Part shown: positions 12,701-24,383 of the stretch, in pieces
How positions within the stretch are numbered: position 1 is the stretch's first letter
Layout: every line of letters begins with the position of its first letter
Made by a program: the position numbers and the translations under genes
NCBI GenBank assembly: GCA_023634235.1
Contig: JAMKCF010000008.1
Span: 14,495,627-14,559,626, forward strand
DNA from: Pisaster brevispinus
Lineage: Eukaryota > Echinodermata > Asteroidea > Forcipulatida > Asteriidae
Direction: 5' to 3'
Length of the DNA stretch: 64,000 nucleotides
The notes under the pieces: generated by a model
Seen by the model: the letters and a program-made list of their open reading frames with translations, nothing else
The model's database searches: none
Told to the model about the DNA's origin: nothing

Positions 12701-13066
12701 AAAGGCAGGGTATACTTTTGGTAATTACTCCACAAACTAATGACTATAAAAAAATTACTTTATAAAGGGCACCTTAAAGCTGTAAAACATTGTTATTTAG
12801 AAAGACTCCCTTCGAAGTAATGCAGTTTTATAGAAAGAGGTAGTTTTTCACCCCCAAAATTAGAATCTGGGATAGAATTCATCTTTCACATCTGAAAGCA
12901 CAACATTTTTCGCAGAAATGGTGGACTTTTCTTTCTTTCGCTACTTTAGTGCAACTTTGATGACCAATTGAGCCCGAATTTGTACAGGTGTGTTATTTCA
13001 TGCATATGCTGGGATACTCCAGTGAGGAAACTGGCCTTTGACAGTTACCAAAAGTTTACCCTGTCT
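12701..13066. mobile_element. MITE with 22-bp terminal inverted repeats
   Basis: The left end GGCAGGGTATACTTTTGGTA and the reverse complement of the right end (GACAGGGTAAACTTTTGGTA) match. Internal segments such as GATGACCAATTGAGCCCGAA and TTATTTCATGCATATGCTGG recall a MITE family abundant in sea-star genomes (from memory). The target duplication is probably TA. Confidence 0.75.
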
Positions 13067-13361
13067 ATTACGATGAATTGTTACCACAGTGATTTTTATT
13101 TTGAAATCACACTTTACTTGTATATTCACAGTAAAGACCAATCTTAGCTCTTTGTGAAATCGAGTACAGGACTGCAAAATGCCCATCCTGATGCCATTCC
13201 CGCCCTCTCAGCAAGTCCTGGGCTAATCAACAGAAGACAACATAATTATTACAGGCTTAATCGGTGACAATGTGTATGTTATGGGTTGGTTTTAGGGATG
13301 GAGGAGCTGCACAGTGCCTGTGAATACAATACTTGGGGACAGTGAGTCAATAGCTAACTTG

Positions 13362-13673
13362 TATGGTGGCCCTGAAAGGACAACGAACATAATATTGACG
13401 TCCATATTTGTAACTTTTGACACAAGTCGTGAATATTTGCACCAATATTTACGACAAATATTGACGCCAATATTCATAGCAATATTGACGACTTGGCTCC
13501 AAGTCGTGAATTTTTACGATAATATTTCAAGACAAAATTTACGACTGCGCGCAAGTTGTGAATATTGACTCCGATTTTCACAAAATTCACGCCTCGTTGG
13601 GGCACAAGTCGTGAAATTTGTCATGAGTACTGACGTCAATGTTTATGATCAATGTCCATTCAGGGCTACAGTA
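13362..13673. mobile_element. Inverted-repeat element, family B, diverged copy
   Basis: Begins TATGGTGGCCCTGAAAGGAC and ends with a decayed reverse complement (ATGTCCATTCAGGGCTACAG type). The interior is an array of AATATT/ACGTC-type words. A much better preserved copy lies at 31347-31681. Confidence 0.7.
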
Positions 13674-13974
13674 AATGTTGATTAAAATCATCCTCATTGA
13701 CAGATTTTTAATTTATTGGCAACCCAGCGAGTAGGCCTTAATTGGCATGAAACTAATGGCACAATCAGCCTAGTATATGAAACGTGATTGAGGGTATCCA
13801 TTGTTTAATCAAAACGCGCCGTGGATGATCCATTGAGGCTTTTAGTGCGCTGATTGCCACCAAACCAAATGATAATAAGATGGATCATATTCCTCTCTCC
13901 TACACTCGGTTTGGTTCGTCTTTTTATGACTTTTTGGGGCCTTTTATGCCCACCAGTAAATTCAATTGCGGCTA

Positions 13975-14812
13975 CTAAGACCGCGTTCCCACTGGATCCA
14001 CAATTATGAGATCCTGACCCCGCAAAAGGATTAGTCGCAGACGTGAATCGCGGTCGCGTTCCCACTAGAGTATGATCGCGCATTGATCTCCCTTTTGGGA
14101 ACGGAAGTGGATTCAAAGTTCACCAACGCAGGTCGACCAAGTGGGCAGTGCGCAGGCGCAACGTATCTATGGCGACTACACAGTGTGTTTTGAATTTCTT
14201 GACTGGCCCAGATGTCCTAAAAATTGCCAAGCTCCTCGTCCGACCATAGTTTGCCACGCTTCTCATCTTTTTGGGAGGTTTTTTTTGACGAATTTATGGG
14301 ACGTTTATTGCTAGGCGCTGCCATCTTTAAAGAACGTGCACGTATGAATACAATGCATCCAAAATTAAAGCGTGGGTTTGGGATTAGTGTGGATGCGTTG
14401 TACAGAACGTGTAGTTGGTATCGTCACGTGACGTCAATACTGCTTTATGCTTTACTTGCAATTCATGTCACCAAATGCGTGGTGCTTGCTGGGAATAGAA
14501 GAAAAACGAACACCATTTTCGCGCCATTCGGGCCTACCGTACCGGATGTTCGCCCTCAAATTGCGGGGTCTGATCGCCCTTTGCGTTCCCACTAGACTTT
14601 TGATCGCCCATTAATCCACAAGGGCGATCAGATCCCGCTTTAATCCTACTCCCGAGGTGGATCAAAATTGCGGGGTCTGATCCTGATCGCCCTCGCGTTC
14701 CCACTTACGCTTGATCGCCCTTTGATCGCCCTTTTCGAGAAATTGCGGGGTCTGATCGCCCTTTTCTCGAATTGCGCGATCAATGCGGGGTCCAGTGGGA
14801 ACGGGGCCTAAG
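13975..14812. mobile_element. About 840-bp non-autonomous DNA transposon with internal subrepeats
   Basis: The ends CGCGTTCCCACTGGATCC and (reverse complement) CCCGTTCCCACTGGACCC form terminal inverted repeats. The right half holds repeated GCGGGGTCTGATCGCCC units and further CGTTCCCACT copies. It is GC-richer than its surroundings. The one longer open frame (14224-14595) has no recognisable transposase motif. Confidence 0.6.
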
Positions 14813-14858
14813 GCTCTACCCGCCGTGCACATAATGATTAACCGCTATTAAAACAAGA

Positions 14859-14999
14859 TGCTTGTTTATTTATTTGTTTGTTTGTCTGTCTATTGGGGTG
14901 TTTGTTTGTTTGTTTGTTGGGGTGTGTGTTGGGTTGTTGGGATGTGTGTTTGTTTGTTTTGGGGTTGTTCGTTGGGGGTGTTTGTTTGTTTGTTTGTTG
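14859..14999. repeat. (GTTT)n tract with TTGGGGTG interruptions, copy 2
   Basis: Marks the left edge of HYR module 1. The sequence that follows (from GATTTTGGTGTAGGAGTGC to the first exon) is repeated after the tracts at 18881 and 24384. Confidence 0.9.
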
Positions 15000-15395
15000 A
15001 TTTTGGTGTAGGAGTGCTGTGTGTTTTTTGTTTGTTTTTGTTTTCCACTTTCTTATTCGGTCCCTATCCAAGTCCAGACTTTATGTTTGTATTTTGATCG
15101 CGTGTTTTTGTGACCTAATATCACGGCTTATCATTTAGCCTATTATTATTGATGGCCGCGATGAAACTCAGCTCAAAGATATTTATCTGTCAACTCTCAC
15201 TTGTTAAATATGTTAATGTGGCTTGAGATATTTGCTGAGTGTCACATTATTGAGCGGTTTGGGTGAAGTACGCAACAGCAGCCCCGTGCATGTTGGCCGC
15301 CGGGTGGAAGCGTTTTATTCCTCAAACAAAAGAAGGCGTGTCAACCAGCAGACCACCTTCACAAAGCTTGGAAATCGCCAGGTTTGTTCGTCGCT

Positions 15396-15404
15396 TATTT
15401 ATAA
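15396..15404 (+). promoter_or_regulatory. TATA-like box of HYR module 1
   Basis: TATTTATAA lies 35 bases before the ATG of the signal-peptide exon and is conserved in all three modules. A start site about 30 bases downstream would leave a very short 5' UTR. This is position and motif evidence only. Confidence 0.5.
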
Positions 15405-15438
15405 GCTTTCTCTGAAGACTTCGCACTTTGTTACCACA

Positions 15439-17152
15439 ATGAAATTTTCTCTGCTCGTCACAGTGCTTTTGTTTCCAATCTTCGTAAGTGCAGGTAAGGT
15501 TTGACAAAATAACAAACACCTCATGGTTTTTCTTACAATTAACTGCTTTTCATACTATCTTTCATGTTTATTGTTGTTCATTTTCTGCTGAGTGCGAGAC
15601 GGTAACGACGAGACCCGTGTATAGTTTACCCAGTTCTTAAATACTGATCGGCGAACTCTGGTAAACTAGTTTGGTTAAATGAATACATTGAAATACAGAA
15701 CTTATGCACAATCACATTAAATCGCAAAGGGGAAAGAAAAGCTATAAGTTGATCACAGAATAACTGAAGGCGGATACCAATAAAACGTTAACAATTCTCT
15801 GCATCGGAAAAGTACTAAGATAATTTTTTTATACAGTAACATTTTTTATACGCCAATAAACCAAACTGAAACAGTCAGTATGCCCCTTTAAGCTACTGCC
15901 GGTGATTTAGTGATGTAGAATCATAAACTATAACTTATCCAGTCAGTTTCCTTTGTGTTTTATTACGTGACACTTGAAATATAAAGTTGCATCTTCCCCC
16001 GCCGCTTCCTAGGTTGTATCGTAAACTAGGGTGTGATCCCTGGCTATACGGCAGTTTGAATGGTTTCTGACTGGCACCCCGAGCAAAGTTATTGACATAA
16101 TAGGTAGACCACCAACATCAGGGCAAGATGAATCAGTTGGTAGAGCGCCTGGACGTCAATCCGGAGGTCTTAGTTTAAGTCTGACTCCAGTCAATTTTTT
16201 TTTTGTCCAACCCCAAACTATTTTTAAATTTACCCAGTCAGTTTCCTTATGGTTTATAACAACAGATTAATTGATTTATTTTTTTTAGGTAAAAAAATCA
16301 TCAAAATGTCACGTTAGTAATAAGAAATGTTCGAAAAATTCAAAAGTGGCCGAAGGTCAGCGTAGACGCTTTACCAGCCGCTGCAAATGTCAAGACTAAA
16401 ACCCTTAATGACAAAATATACCCGGTGATCTGGTTTCTTACCCGCCCCCCCCCCCCATGTTCGTTCAAGCTCCCAGCTAGCTAGCTGTAGTTCTTGCCTA
16501 AGATACGCCTCGCCAGCCACGTCATCGGGTGTATCGGATAATTTTGCTATAGCTTTAAAAAGTTACAAACTTTAAGCTCGCACGTAATTTTAATATTTTA
16601 CAACTACCCAGCTAAACAAAAGCTGTTAAGATTTAAATATTTTTGCATCATCTGTGATGTGTATGCAATTTTTATATTTATTCAAGTAAAATGATTTGAC
16701 CTCACTTTCTGCTTACAAAATGTTATAAAGATCTGTTTTTTTAGTGTTCATACTGATACAATTTATTTATTTAGTCTTTGAGGTTTTCCATCGTTTGTAA
16801 TTCCACAAATTAAACCTAATTTATTATTATTTATATCCAGTTTATTTTTATTCTGTATTTATTATTACTTTTAATTATTGTTATTTTTGTGCTGCAGCTG
16901 ATGATGTGGCTCCAGTGTTTGCAGGCTGTCCACAAGGGCTAATCATTGCCACAATTCCTGTGGGACAAACAGAAACATTTGTGGCATGGAGTGCCCCAAT
17001 TGCAACTGACAATGATGATCCCAATCCAACTGTGACACCTTCACGCGGTCCTGGTATCTTCACCGTAGGAACATATACCATCAGGTACACAGCCAGAGAT
17101 GCAAGCACCAATGAAGCCTTTTGCTCCTTCACTGTTCAAGTTAATCAAGCAG
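15439..17152 (+). CDS. HYR module 1: signal-peptide exon plus HYR-domain exon
   Basis: Exon 1 (15439-15493) encodes MKFSLLVTVLLFPIFVSA, a standard signal peptide, and ends in phase 1 before GTAAGG. Exon 2 (16898-17152, 255 bp, phase 1-1) encodes one hyalin-repeat (HYR) domain of 85 residues: APVFAGCPQG near the start, a central TDNDDPNPTV, GTYTIRYTARDAS, and the second Cys in CSFTVQV. HYR is an Ig-like extracellular adhesion fold. No membrane anchor follows in this module: the EGF exon is missing and the next two HYR exons are truncated. Either it is spliced onto module 3 exons, or it ends early as a secreted protein, or it is a decaying copy. Valine at -3 of the signal peptide differs from Glu in modules 2 and 3. 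Confidence 0.75.
15963..16231 (+). mobile_element. tRNA-derived SINE in the intron of HYR module 1
   Basis: Contains GATCCCTGGCTATACGGC, a box-A-like GTTGGTAGAGCGCCTGG and a box-B-like TAGTTTAAGTCTGACTCC, ending in a T-run. It is flanked by about 20-bp direct repeats (CAGTCAGTTTCCTT at 15940 and 16234), a likely target-site duplication. Orthologous copies sit in modules 2 and 3, and an independent copy at 63340-63542. Confidence 0.65.
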
Positions 17153-18303
17153 GTAAGAGGAACAATTATTCCAATGCTTGGTCAAACTTAGACCACTGAC
17201 TTCGATTAAGCCTTGGAGAGTCTGTCCATTTTGACTTTCTTCATGATTGCCTTTAATGCTTTTGTAAAAACTTGCAGTATTATTTATAAGAACCAGAGAT
17301 CATGGTGGTATATCAATGTCCAAAACTGGGGTGGGCCCATAATGGTATATTTGTTTGCATGTACATGTAGTCACTGACCAGAGTTCAGTAACATTGGAGG
17401 GTCAGTTGCTGATGAATATTTAGTTTGTAGGAGTTGTGCATTGTTTATGTTTATGTCACTGTGTGTTACCTACTTTCATTACACAAAGTAGATACAGATT
17501 GTTTTTACTCAACCAGTTTTCACATGCCAGAACTAGTAGCCATGATAGGAGAGTTTTGTGTTGACAGTGATCCTGGGAGGGGCTTTGTAGAGCACATGTT
17601 TTGTTAAATTCTGAGACACGAACTGGGGAGGGACCTTAAGGAAGGACCGAACAGGATTTCACCAGGAGGAGCAGTGGACAACTTTAGGAGGGAGAACTGG
17701 ATTGGATCATCGGATCCTTAAGGACTTTTTAGGGAAGGTGTTGCAAGGACGGAACTTGGGATCTCTTCATTGGGTTAAGGACCAACCCAATATAGGGACC
17801 GGTATTCCCAAGGGCTTGCTCCACTGGATGGGACGAATCCCCTACACACTGCGCCATCCATTGTCCTTACTCCAACAGTCATTTACTGTAATCCCTGGTG
17901 GACCATTACACATTTAACAAAAAAAATTCACTAAACGTAATGGATGATATTTGTCCCCTGGAAATAAAGTGTTCAATTGGAAGTTTAATGAATATATTAT
18001 CTTTGTTTCATATTTAAGAGAAGCTGTTAAAAGCCATTCATTCGCCTGCCATGTCCATCCTCCATTTGAAAGTATTAATTATTCTAAGATATTAAATCTT
18101 TGTGGTACATTTCTGCCAAACGAATCCACGTACTTTTATGCCAGCAGCCGCTCGCTGACAGGGATTTTATGGTGTCAGAAGTTGACGAACAATAAAGTTT
18201 AAGGGGTAAGGGGGCGGGGGGAACACAACTGACGAATATCTTTCAGATTTTTTAGGTCAAGTACAGAATCAAAATAAATTTTGAAAAAAACATTTGTTTG
18301 CAG

Positions 18304-18413
18304 CTGATGAAATACCTCCAGCATTTCAGCAACTGTTCACTGGACATAAGTCAGTTAATGCCATTATGATTTGTGATTATGAAGATTGTGAAAAAATGGA
18401 GTACTGCGTATAG
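18304..18413 (+). pseudogene. Truncated HYR exon remnant, module 1
   Basis: After a good acceptor (TTTGTTTGCAG) the frame reads ADEIPPAFQQLFTGHKSVN, matching the start of a HYR domain, then loses similarity and stops at 18411 with no donor. The same remnant lies in modules 2 (24004) and 3 (29294). It could also serve as a short terminal exon giving a secreted form; no poly-A signal supports this. Confidence 0.6.
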
Positions 18414-18763
18414 TCTATATAAATACATGCTGTTTCAAAAAAGAGGGCTGGTAGGGCATTGTTAACATGGTTCTGAGCCTGTTCTTAGATTAAATCTATT
18501 ATTCTATTTGTGGGATTATAATCAATTGTGTTCAATGCAACGGCTTATAAATATATCCCAAAATTGGGATTACTGATTTGACTTGGTTGAAAAGTGAGAA
18601 AGTCAGAGATGTGCAAATCAATGAATGAATAGGCTACATGTTATGGTAAAAATTAACAACTTTTGATGACGGCTTCTTATCATGGACAACAAAGTAAGGG
18701 CACAAAATTGTTTGAAGTCAAAGTAATTCGAAAGTAAATCTGGAAAATATTGTTTGTTTGCAG

Positions 18764-18837
18764 TTGATATAACACCTCCAGTATTCAGCAACTATCCAAA
18801 AAACATAAAACGGACAATACCATTTGGACAAACCGTT
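18764..18837 (+). pseudogene. Second HYR exon cut by the module 1/2 junction
   Basis: Acceptor CAG is followed by VDITPPVFSNYPKNIKRTIP, equivalent to the intact exon at 29729. The sequence runs straight into GCGT and (GTTT)n repeat after about 74 bases, so two thirds of the domain is gone. The first HYR cysteine is replaced by Tyr (NYP instead of NCP). Confidence 0.85.
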
Positions 18838-18840
18838 GGG

Positions 18841-18871
<31 letters not shown>

Positions 18872-18889
18872 TTGGGGTGTTTGTTTGTT

Positions 18890-18921
<32 letters not shown>

Positions 18922-19222
18922 TGTTTGTTTGTTTGTTTGTTTGTTTGTTTGTTGGGGTGTTTGTTTGTTTGTTTGTTTGTTTGTTTGTTTGTTTGTTTGT
19001 TTGTTTGTTTGTTTGTTTGTTTGTTTGTTTGTTTGTTTGTTTGTTTGTTTGTTTGTTTGTTTGTTTGTTTGTTTGTTTGTTTGTTGGGGGTGTTGGGATG
19101 TTTGTTTGTTTGTTTGTTTGTTTGTCTGTTTGTTTGTTTGTTTGTTTGTTTGTTTGTTTGTTTGTTTGTTTTTTTGTTGGGGTGTTTGTTGGGGTGTTTG
19201 TTTGTTTATTTGTTTGTTTGTT
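18838..19222. repeat. (GCGT)n, (CTTT)n and (GTTT)n compound tract, copy 3
   Basis: Longest of the four GTTT tracts, with GCGTGCGT and CTTTCTTT blocks at its left end and TTGGGGTG interruptions. It forms the junction between HYR modules 1 and 2. The 130-165-residue frames through it (VCLF repeats) are repeat products, not proteins. Confidence 0.92.
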
Positions 19223-19446
19223 GATTTTGGTGTAGGAGTGCTGTGTGTTTTTTGTTTGTTTTTGTTTTCTACTTTCTTATTCGGTCCCTATCCACGTCCA
19301 GACTTTATGTTTGTATTTTGATCGCGTGTTTTTGTCACCTAATATCACGGTATATCATTTGGCCTATTATTATTGAGAGCCGCGATGAAACTCAGCTCAA
19401 AGATATTAACTCTCACTTGTTGAATATGTTAATGTCACATTATTAA

Positions 19447-20924
19447 AGGGACACACCGGCTTACCGTTTACCTAATTTAGTGATACGGAATGACAGACAA
19501 TCATTTTTTAGATGGTTGTTGTAAAAAAAAATCATCAAAATATCACGTAATTAACGAAAAAAGTGAAAAAATCAAAACGCTGTTAAAGGTCAGCTTATAC
19601 GCTTTTCCAGCCGTTGCAACTGTCAAGTTTACGTGACAATATTGCGCAATGTTGTAAGCAGACTGGTGCTCTGTTTATGTATTAATTATAACAATGACAA
19701 GGCATGAGGATCCAGACTTCATATCCATCAAGCACAAATTCATGTGTGAATAAAAAACAGACATAAACGGACGTCCGTCCTAGTCGAAGTCCGATCGCGG
19801 TCGTCACCAATAACTGTTTCTGTTGAACTTGCCATAGAAACAGTTATTGCGACCGCGAAAACGCACCCCAACCTGTATTCTGTGTACGACGAACTGGACG
19901 AACTTACTTGCAATGGAGAACGTTTCTTCGACACATCCAAGGATCGGTACAAAATAATCGCATAGAAAAACACCCACAAGGTGGTCCAACGAAAAGTAAA
20001 AAGTAAAAAAACCAAAGGGAACACAAAGGGAAAGCCAGCAAAAGCGGCGAATGGGGGGGGGGCGGTGGACATTGTGCGGCTATCATAGAAGTAGACCAGC
20101 TGTATGGGATAAACATTCCCCATCGTCGTCCCGCGTGTGTAGCGCAGGCAACACGTTACAAAAGTTAGGGGATAATAGCAAGGGGTACAGACTAAAACCC
20201 TCGTAAAAACCGTAAATTTTGGTCTGACTCCCTACCCCTCCGAAAAGCTCCCAAGCTCACGGCTAGACCGGCAAGCTGGGGAGTTCATGCCCCGGGGTTT
20301 GTCTCTCTGGCCCCACGAGACACGGCACCGGCTGTACGGGATATGCCCCAATGTTTACGTTCCGCTAGCTCCCACGCTGGTGCGCCGTAAAACACGCTTC
20401 GGTTGCACGGACTCTCTGAATGCGAATCTTACGTTCGCTTTTTCATCATTATAGACCGTGCAAGTCTCGCGCGTATTCGAACATTTTTGGGACCACTGTG
20501 GTCCCACGTACATTACTTTAACGCGTGAAAGAAACAAACTCACGCACTTTAACGGATCCCAAATATTCGAATACGCGCGAGACTTGCACAGTCTATTTAC
20601 AAATTGTATCAATAATCCTTATACATAGTCTTTTTTGTCAAATACTCAGGAATAATTGTAAAAAAAAACAGATTTAACCTTGGTTCAGTAATTTACTTTT
20701 ATACGGCTGGAAGTAAAACTAACTCCGAAGATCACGTGATTTATCCGAACCACTTTTTTGGTTCGGAAAAATCACGTGACCTTCGTTTTTTGAAAAATAC
20801 TCGAAAACGGAAAAATTTGATGGTTTCTTTTAGGAACCCGTTCTTCTCCATTCCTGAAGAACTTTGAAGTCATATCTGAGCCTATTTTGTAGCCCAAATA
20901 GCCCAACGAAACCGGTGTGCCCCT
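19447..20924. mobile_element. 1.48-kb TTAA-flanked non-autonomous transposon, copy in HYR module 2
   Basis: Termini AGGGACACACCGG and CCGGTGTGCCCCT are inverted repeats with TTAA on both sides (19443-19446, 20925-20928), the target duplication typical of piggyBac-type elements. The matching place in module 1 (15250-15253, TTGA) is uninterrupted. Internal palindromes include CTCGCGCGTATTCGAA with its reverse complement, and paired CACGTG sites at 20733 and 20773. Frames inside (19740-20123, 20355-20612) show no transposase. Related, older fragments lie in the module introns (for example after GCCCCTTTAAGCTACTGCC near 15885). Confidence 0.8.
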
Positions 20925-21070
20925 TTAAGCGGTTTGCGTGAACTACGCAACAGCAGCCCCGTTCATGTTGGCCGCCGGCTGGAAGCGTTTTATTCCTCAA
21001 ACAAAGGAAGGCGTGTCAACCAGCAGACCACAGTCACAAAGCTCGGAAATCGCCAGGTTTGTTCGTTGCT

Positions 21071-21079
21071 TATTTATAA
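21071..21079 (+). promoter_or_regulatory. TATA-like box of HYR module 2
   Basis: TATTTATAA, 37 bases before the start codon and 147 bases downstream of the transposon's right end. The sequence between transposon and TATA is conserved with module 1; everything immediately upstream is transposon. Confidence 0.5.
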
Positions 21080-21115
21080 GCTTTCTCTGAAGACTTCGCA
21101 CTTATAATTACCACA

Positions 21116-22855
21116 ATGAAATTTTCTCTGCTCGTCACAGTGCTTTTGTTTCCAATCTTCGAAAGTGCAGGTAAGGTTTGACAAAATAACAAACACCTCA
21201 TGGTTTTGTTACAATTAACTGCTTTTCATACTATCTTTCATGTTTATTGTTGTTCATTTTCTGCTGAGTGCGAGACGGTAACGACGAGACGGAAGACCCG
21301 TGTATAGTTTACCCAGTTCTTAAATACTGATCGGCGAACTCTGGTAAACTAGTTTGGTTAAATGAATACATTGAAATACAGAACTTATGCACAATCACAT
21401 TAAATCGCAAAGAGGAAGGTTTTAAAGAAAAGCTATAAGTTTATCACAGAATAACTGAAGGCGGATACCAATAAAGCGTAAACAATTCTCTGAATCGGAA
21501 AAGTACTTAGACACAATTTTTTTTATACAGTAACATTATTTATACACCAATAAACCAAACTGAAACAGTCAGTATGCCCCTTTAAGCTACTGCCGGTGAT
21601 TTAGTGATGTAGAATCAGAAACCGTAAATTACCCAATCAGATTCCTTTGTGTTTTATTACGTGATACTTGAAATATAAAGTTGCATCTTACCCGCCGCTT
21701 CCCAGGTTGTATCGTAAACTAGGGTGTGATCCCTGGCTATACGGCAGTTACAGGTTGAATGGCTTCTGACTGGCACCCCGAGCAAAGTTATTGACAGAAT
21801 AGGTAGACTACCAACATCAGGGCAAGATGGCTCTGTAAGTAGAGCGCCTGGACGTCAATCCGGAGGTCTTAGTTTAAGTCCGACTCCAGTCAATTTTTCT
21901 TTGTCCAACCCCAAACTATTTTAAATTTACCCAGTCAGTTTCCTTGTGGTTTATAACAACAGATTAATTAATTTATTTGTTTAGGTAAAACAAATCATCA
22001 AATTGTCACGTGAGTAACGAGAAATGTTCGAAAAAACAAAAGCGGCCAAAGGTCAGCGTAGACGCTTTACCAGCTGCTGCAAATGTCAAGACTAAAACCC
22101 TTAATGACAAAATGTACCCGGTGATCTGGTTTCTTACTCCTCCCTCATGTTCGTTCAAGCTCCCAGCTAGCTAGCTGTAGTTCTTGCCTAAGATACGCCT
22201 CGCTAGCCACGTCATCGGGTGTATCGGATAATCTTGCTATAGCTTTAAAAAGTTACACACTTTAAGCTCGCACGTAATTTAATTTACAACTGCCCAGCTA
22301 TAACAAAAGCTGTTATGATTTAAATATGTTTGCATCATCTGTGATGTGTATGCAATTTTTATATTTATTCAAGTAAAATGATTTGACCTCACTTCCTGCT
22401 TACAAAAGTTCAAATGCAATATATGTTATAAAGATCTGTTGTCTTAGTGTTCATACTGATACAATTTATTTATTTAGTCTTTGAGGTTTTCCATCGTTTG
22501 CAATTCCACAAATTAAACCTAATTTATTATTATTTATATCCAGTTTATTTTTATTCTGTATTTATTATTACTTTTAATTATTGTTATTTTTGTGCTGCAG
22601 CTGATACTGTGGCTCCAGTGTTTGCAGGCTGTCCACAAGGGCCAATCAATGCCACAATTCCTGTGGGACAAACAAATACAACTGTGACATGGAATGCCCC
22701 ATACGCAACTGACGCTGTTGATCCCTATCCAAATGTGACACATTCACGCGGTCCTGGTAGCTTCAAAGCAGGAACGCATACAATCACATACACAGCCAGA
22801 GATGCAAGCGGCAATGAAGTAACTTGCTCATTCACTGTTCAAGTTACCCACGCAG
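21116..22855 (+). CDS. HYR module 2: signal-peptide exon plus HYR-domain exon
   Basis: Exon 1 (21116-21170) matches module 1 except for Glu instead of Val three residues before its end. Exon 2 (22601-22855, 255 bp, phase 1-1) encodes a HYR domain with the same framework (APVFAGCPQG, SRGPGSF, YTARDASGNE, CSFTVQV) but about 19 residues unlike module 3, including NATIPVGQTNTTVTWN, which creates two N-glycosylation sequons (NAT, NTT). Donor and acceptor are intact. No EGF or membrane exon follows inside the module, which ends at a (GTTT)n tract before the second HYR exon. Whether it is expressed alone, joined to module 3, or silent cannot be decided from sequence. Confidence 0.75.
21660..21930 (+). 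mobile_element. tRNA-derived SINE in the intron of HYR module 2
   Basis: Duplicated along with the module; same elements as the copy at 15963, with GGCTCTGTAAGTAGAGCGCC as the box-A region. Direct repeats CAGTCAGTTTCCTT and CAATCAGATTCCTT flank it. Confidence 0.6.
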
Positions 22856-24003
22856 GTAAGAGGAACAATTATTCCAATGCTTGGTCAAACTTAGACCACT
22901 GGGTTCGATTAAGCCTTGGAGAGTCTGTCCATTTTGACATTCTTCATGATTGCCTTTAATGCTTTTGTAAAAACTCACAGTATAATTTATAAGAACCAGA
23001 GATCATGGTGGTATATCAATGCCAAAACTGGGGTGGGCCCATAATGGTATATTTGTTTGCATGTACATGTAGTCACTGACCAGAGTTCAGTAACATTGGA
23101 GGGTCAGTTGCTGATGAATATTTAGTTTGTAGGAGTTGTGCATTGTTTATGTTTATGTCACTGTGTGTTACCTACTTTCATTACACAAAGTAGATACAGA
23201 TTGTTTTTACTCAACCAGTTTTCACATGCCAGAACTAGTAGCCATGATAGGAGAGTTTTGTGTTGACAGTGATCCTGGGAGGGGCTTTGTAGAGCAAATG
23301 TTTTGTTAAATTCTGAGACACGAACTGGGGAGGGACCTTAAGGAAGGACCGAACAGGATTTCACCAGGAGGAGCAGTGGACAACTTTAGGAGGGAGAACT
23401 GGATTGGATCATCGGATCCTTGAGGACGTTTTAGGGAAGGTGTTGCAAGGACGGAACTTGGGATCTCTTTATTGGGTTAAGGACCAACCCAATATAGGGA
23501 CCGGTATTCCCAAGGGCTTGCTCCACTGGATGGGACGAATCCCCTACACACTGCGCCATCCATTGTCCTTACTCCAACAGTCATTTACTGTAATCCCTGG
23601 TGGACCATTACACATTTAACCAAAAAATTCACTAAACGTAATTGATCATATTTGTCCCCTGGAAATAAAGTGTTCAATTGGAAGTTTAATGACTATATTA
23701 TCTTTGTTTCATATTTAAGAGAAGCTGTCAAAAGCCATTCATTCGCCTGCCATGTCCATCCTCCATTTGAAAGTATTAATTATTCTAAGATATTAAGTCT
23801 TTGTGGTACATTTCTGCCAAACGTATCCACGTACTTTTATGCCAGCAGCCGCTCGCTGACAAGGATTTTATGGTGTCAGAAGTTGACGAACAATAAAGTT
23901 TAAGGGGTAAGGGGGCGGGGGAACACAACTGACGAATATCTTTCAGATTTTTTAGGTCAAGTACAGAATCAAAATAAATTTTGAAAAAAACATTTGTTTG
24001 CAG

Positions 24004-24068
24004 CTGATGAAATACCTCCAGCATTTCAGCAACCGTCACTGGACATAAGTCAGTTAATGCCATTATGA
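24004..24068 (+). pseudogene. Truncated HYR exon remnant, module 2
   Basis: Same remnant as at 18304, but one base is missing (CAACCGTCACTGG against CAACTGTTCACTGG), so the frame shifts and stops at 24066. Confidence 0.55.
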
Positions 24069-24383
24069 TTTGTGATTATGAAGATTGTGAAAAAAATGGA
24101 GTACTGCGTATAGTTTATATAAATACATGCTGTTTCAAAAAAGAGGGCTGGTAGGGCATTGTTAACATGGTTCTGAGCCTGTTCTTATATTAAATCTATT
24201 ATTCTATTTGTGGGATTAGAATCAATTGTGTTCAATGCAACGGCTTATAAATATATCCCAAAATTGGGATTACTGCTTGATTTGGTTGAAAAGTGAGAAA
24301 GTCAGACATGTGCAAATCAATGAATGAATAGGCTACATGTTATGGTAGAAATTAACAACTTTTGATGACGGCTTCTTATCATG

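Noticed and set aside
14224..14595. 123-residue frame
   Set aside because: Lies inside the 840-bp non-autonomous element; no recognisable protein motif.
17702..18202. Open frames in the HYR module introns (repeated at 23404 and 23652)
   Set aside because: They are conserved only because the modules are recent duplicates, have no splice context and match no domain.
18754..19321. Long open frames of VCLF/FVCL repeats (also at 3690, 14858 and 24362)
   Set aside because: They are translations of the (GTTT)n tract in several frames; an uninterrupted tetranucleotide repeat is open in every frame by nature.
19740..20612. Frames of 85-127 residues inside the TTAA transposon (also at 25168-26005)
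   Set aside because: No DDE-type or other transposase motif; overlapping frames arise from internal palindromes.
15439..22855. Modules 1 and 2 as simple dead pseudogenes
   Set aside because: Signal exons, HYR exons, splice sites and TATA-like boxes are all intact and the exon changes are replacement-biased, so I kept them as coding with uncertain 3' ends.
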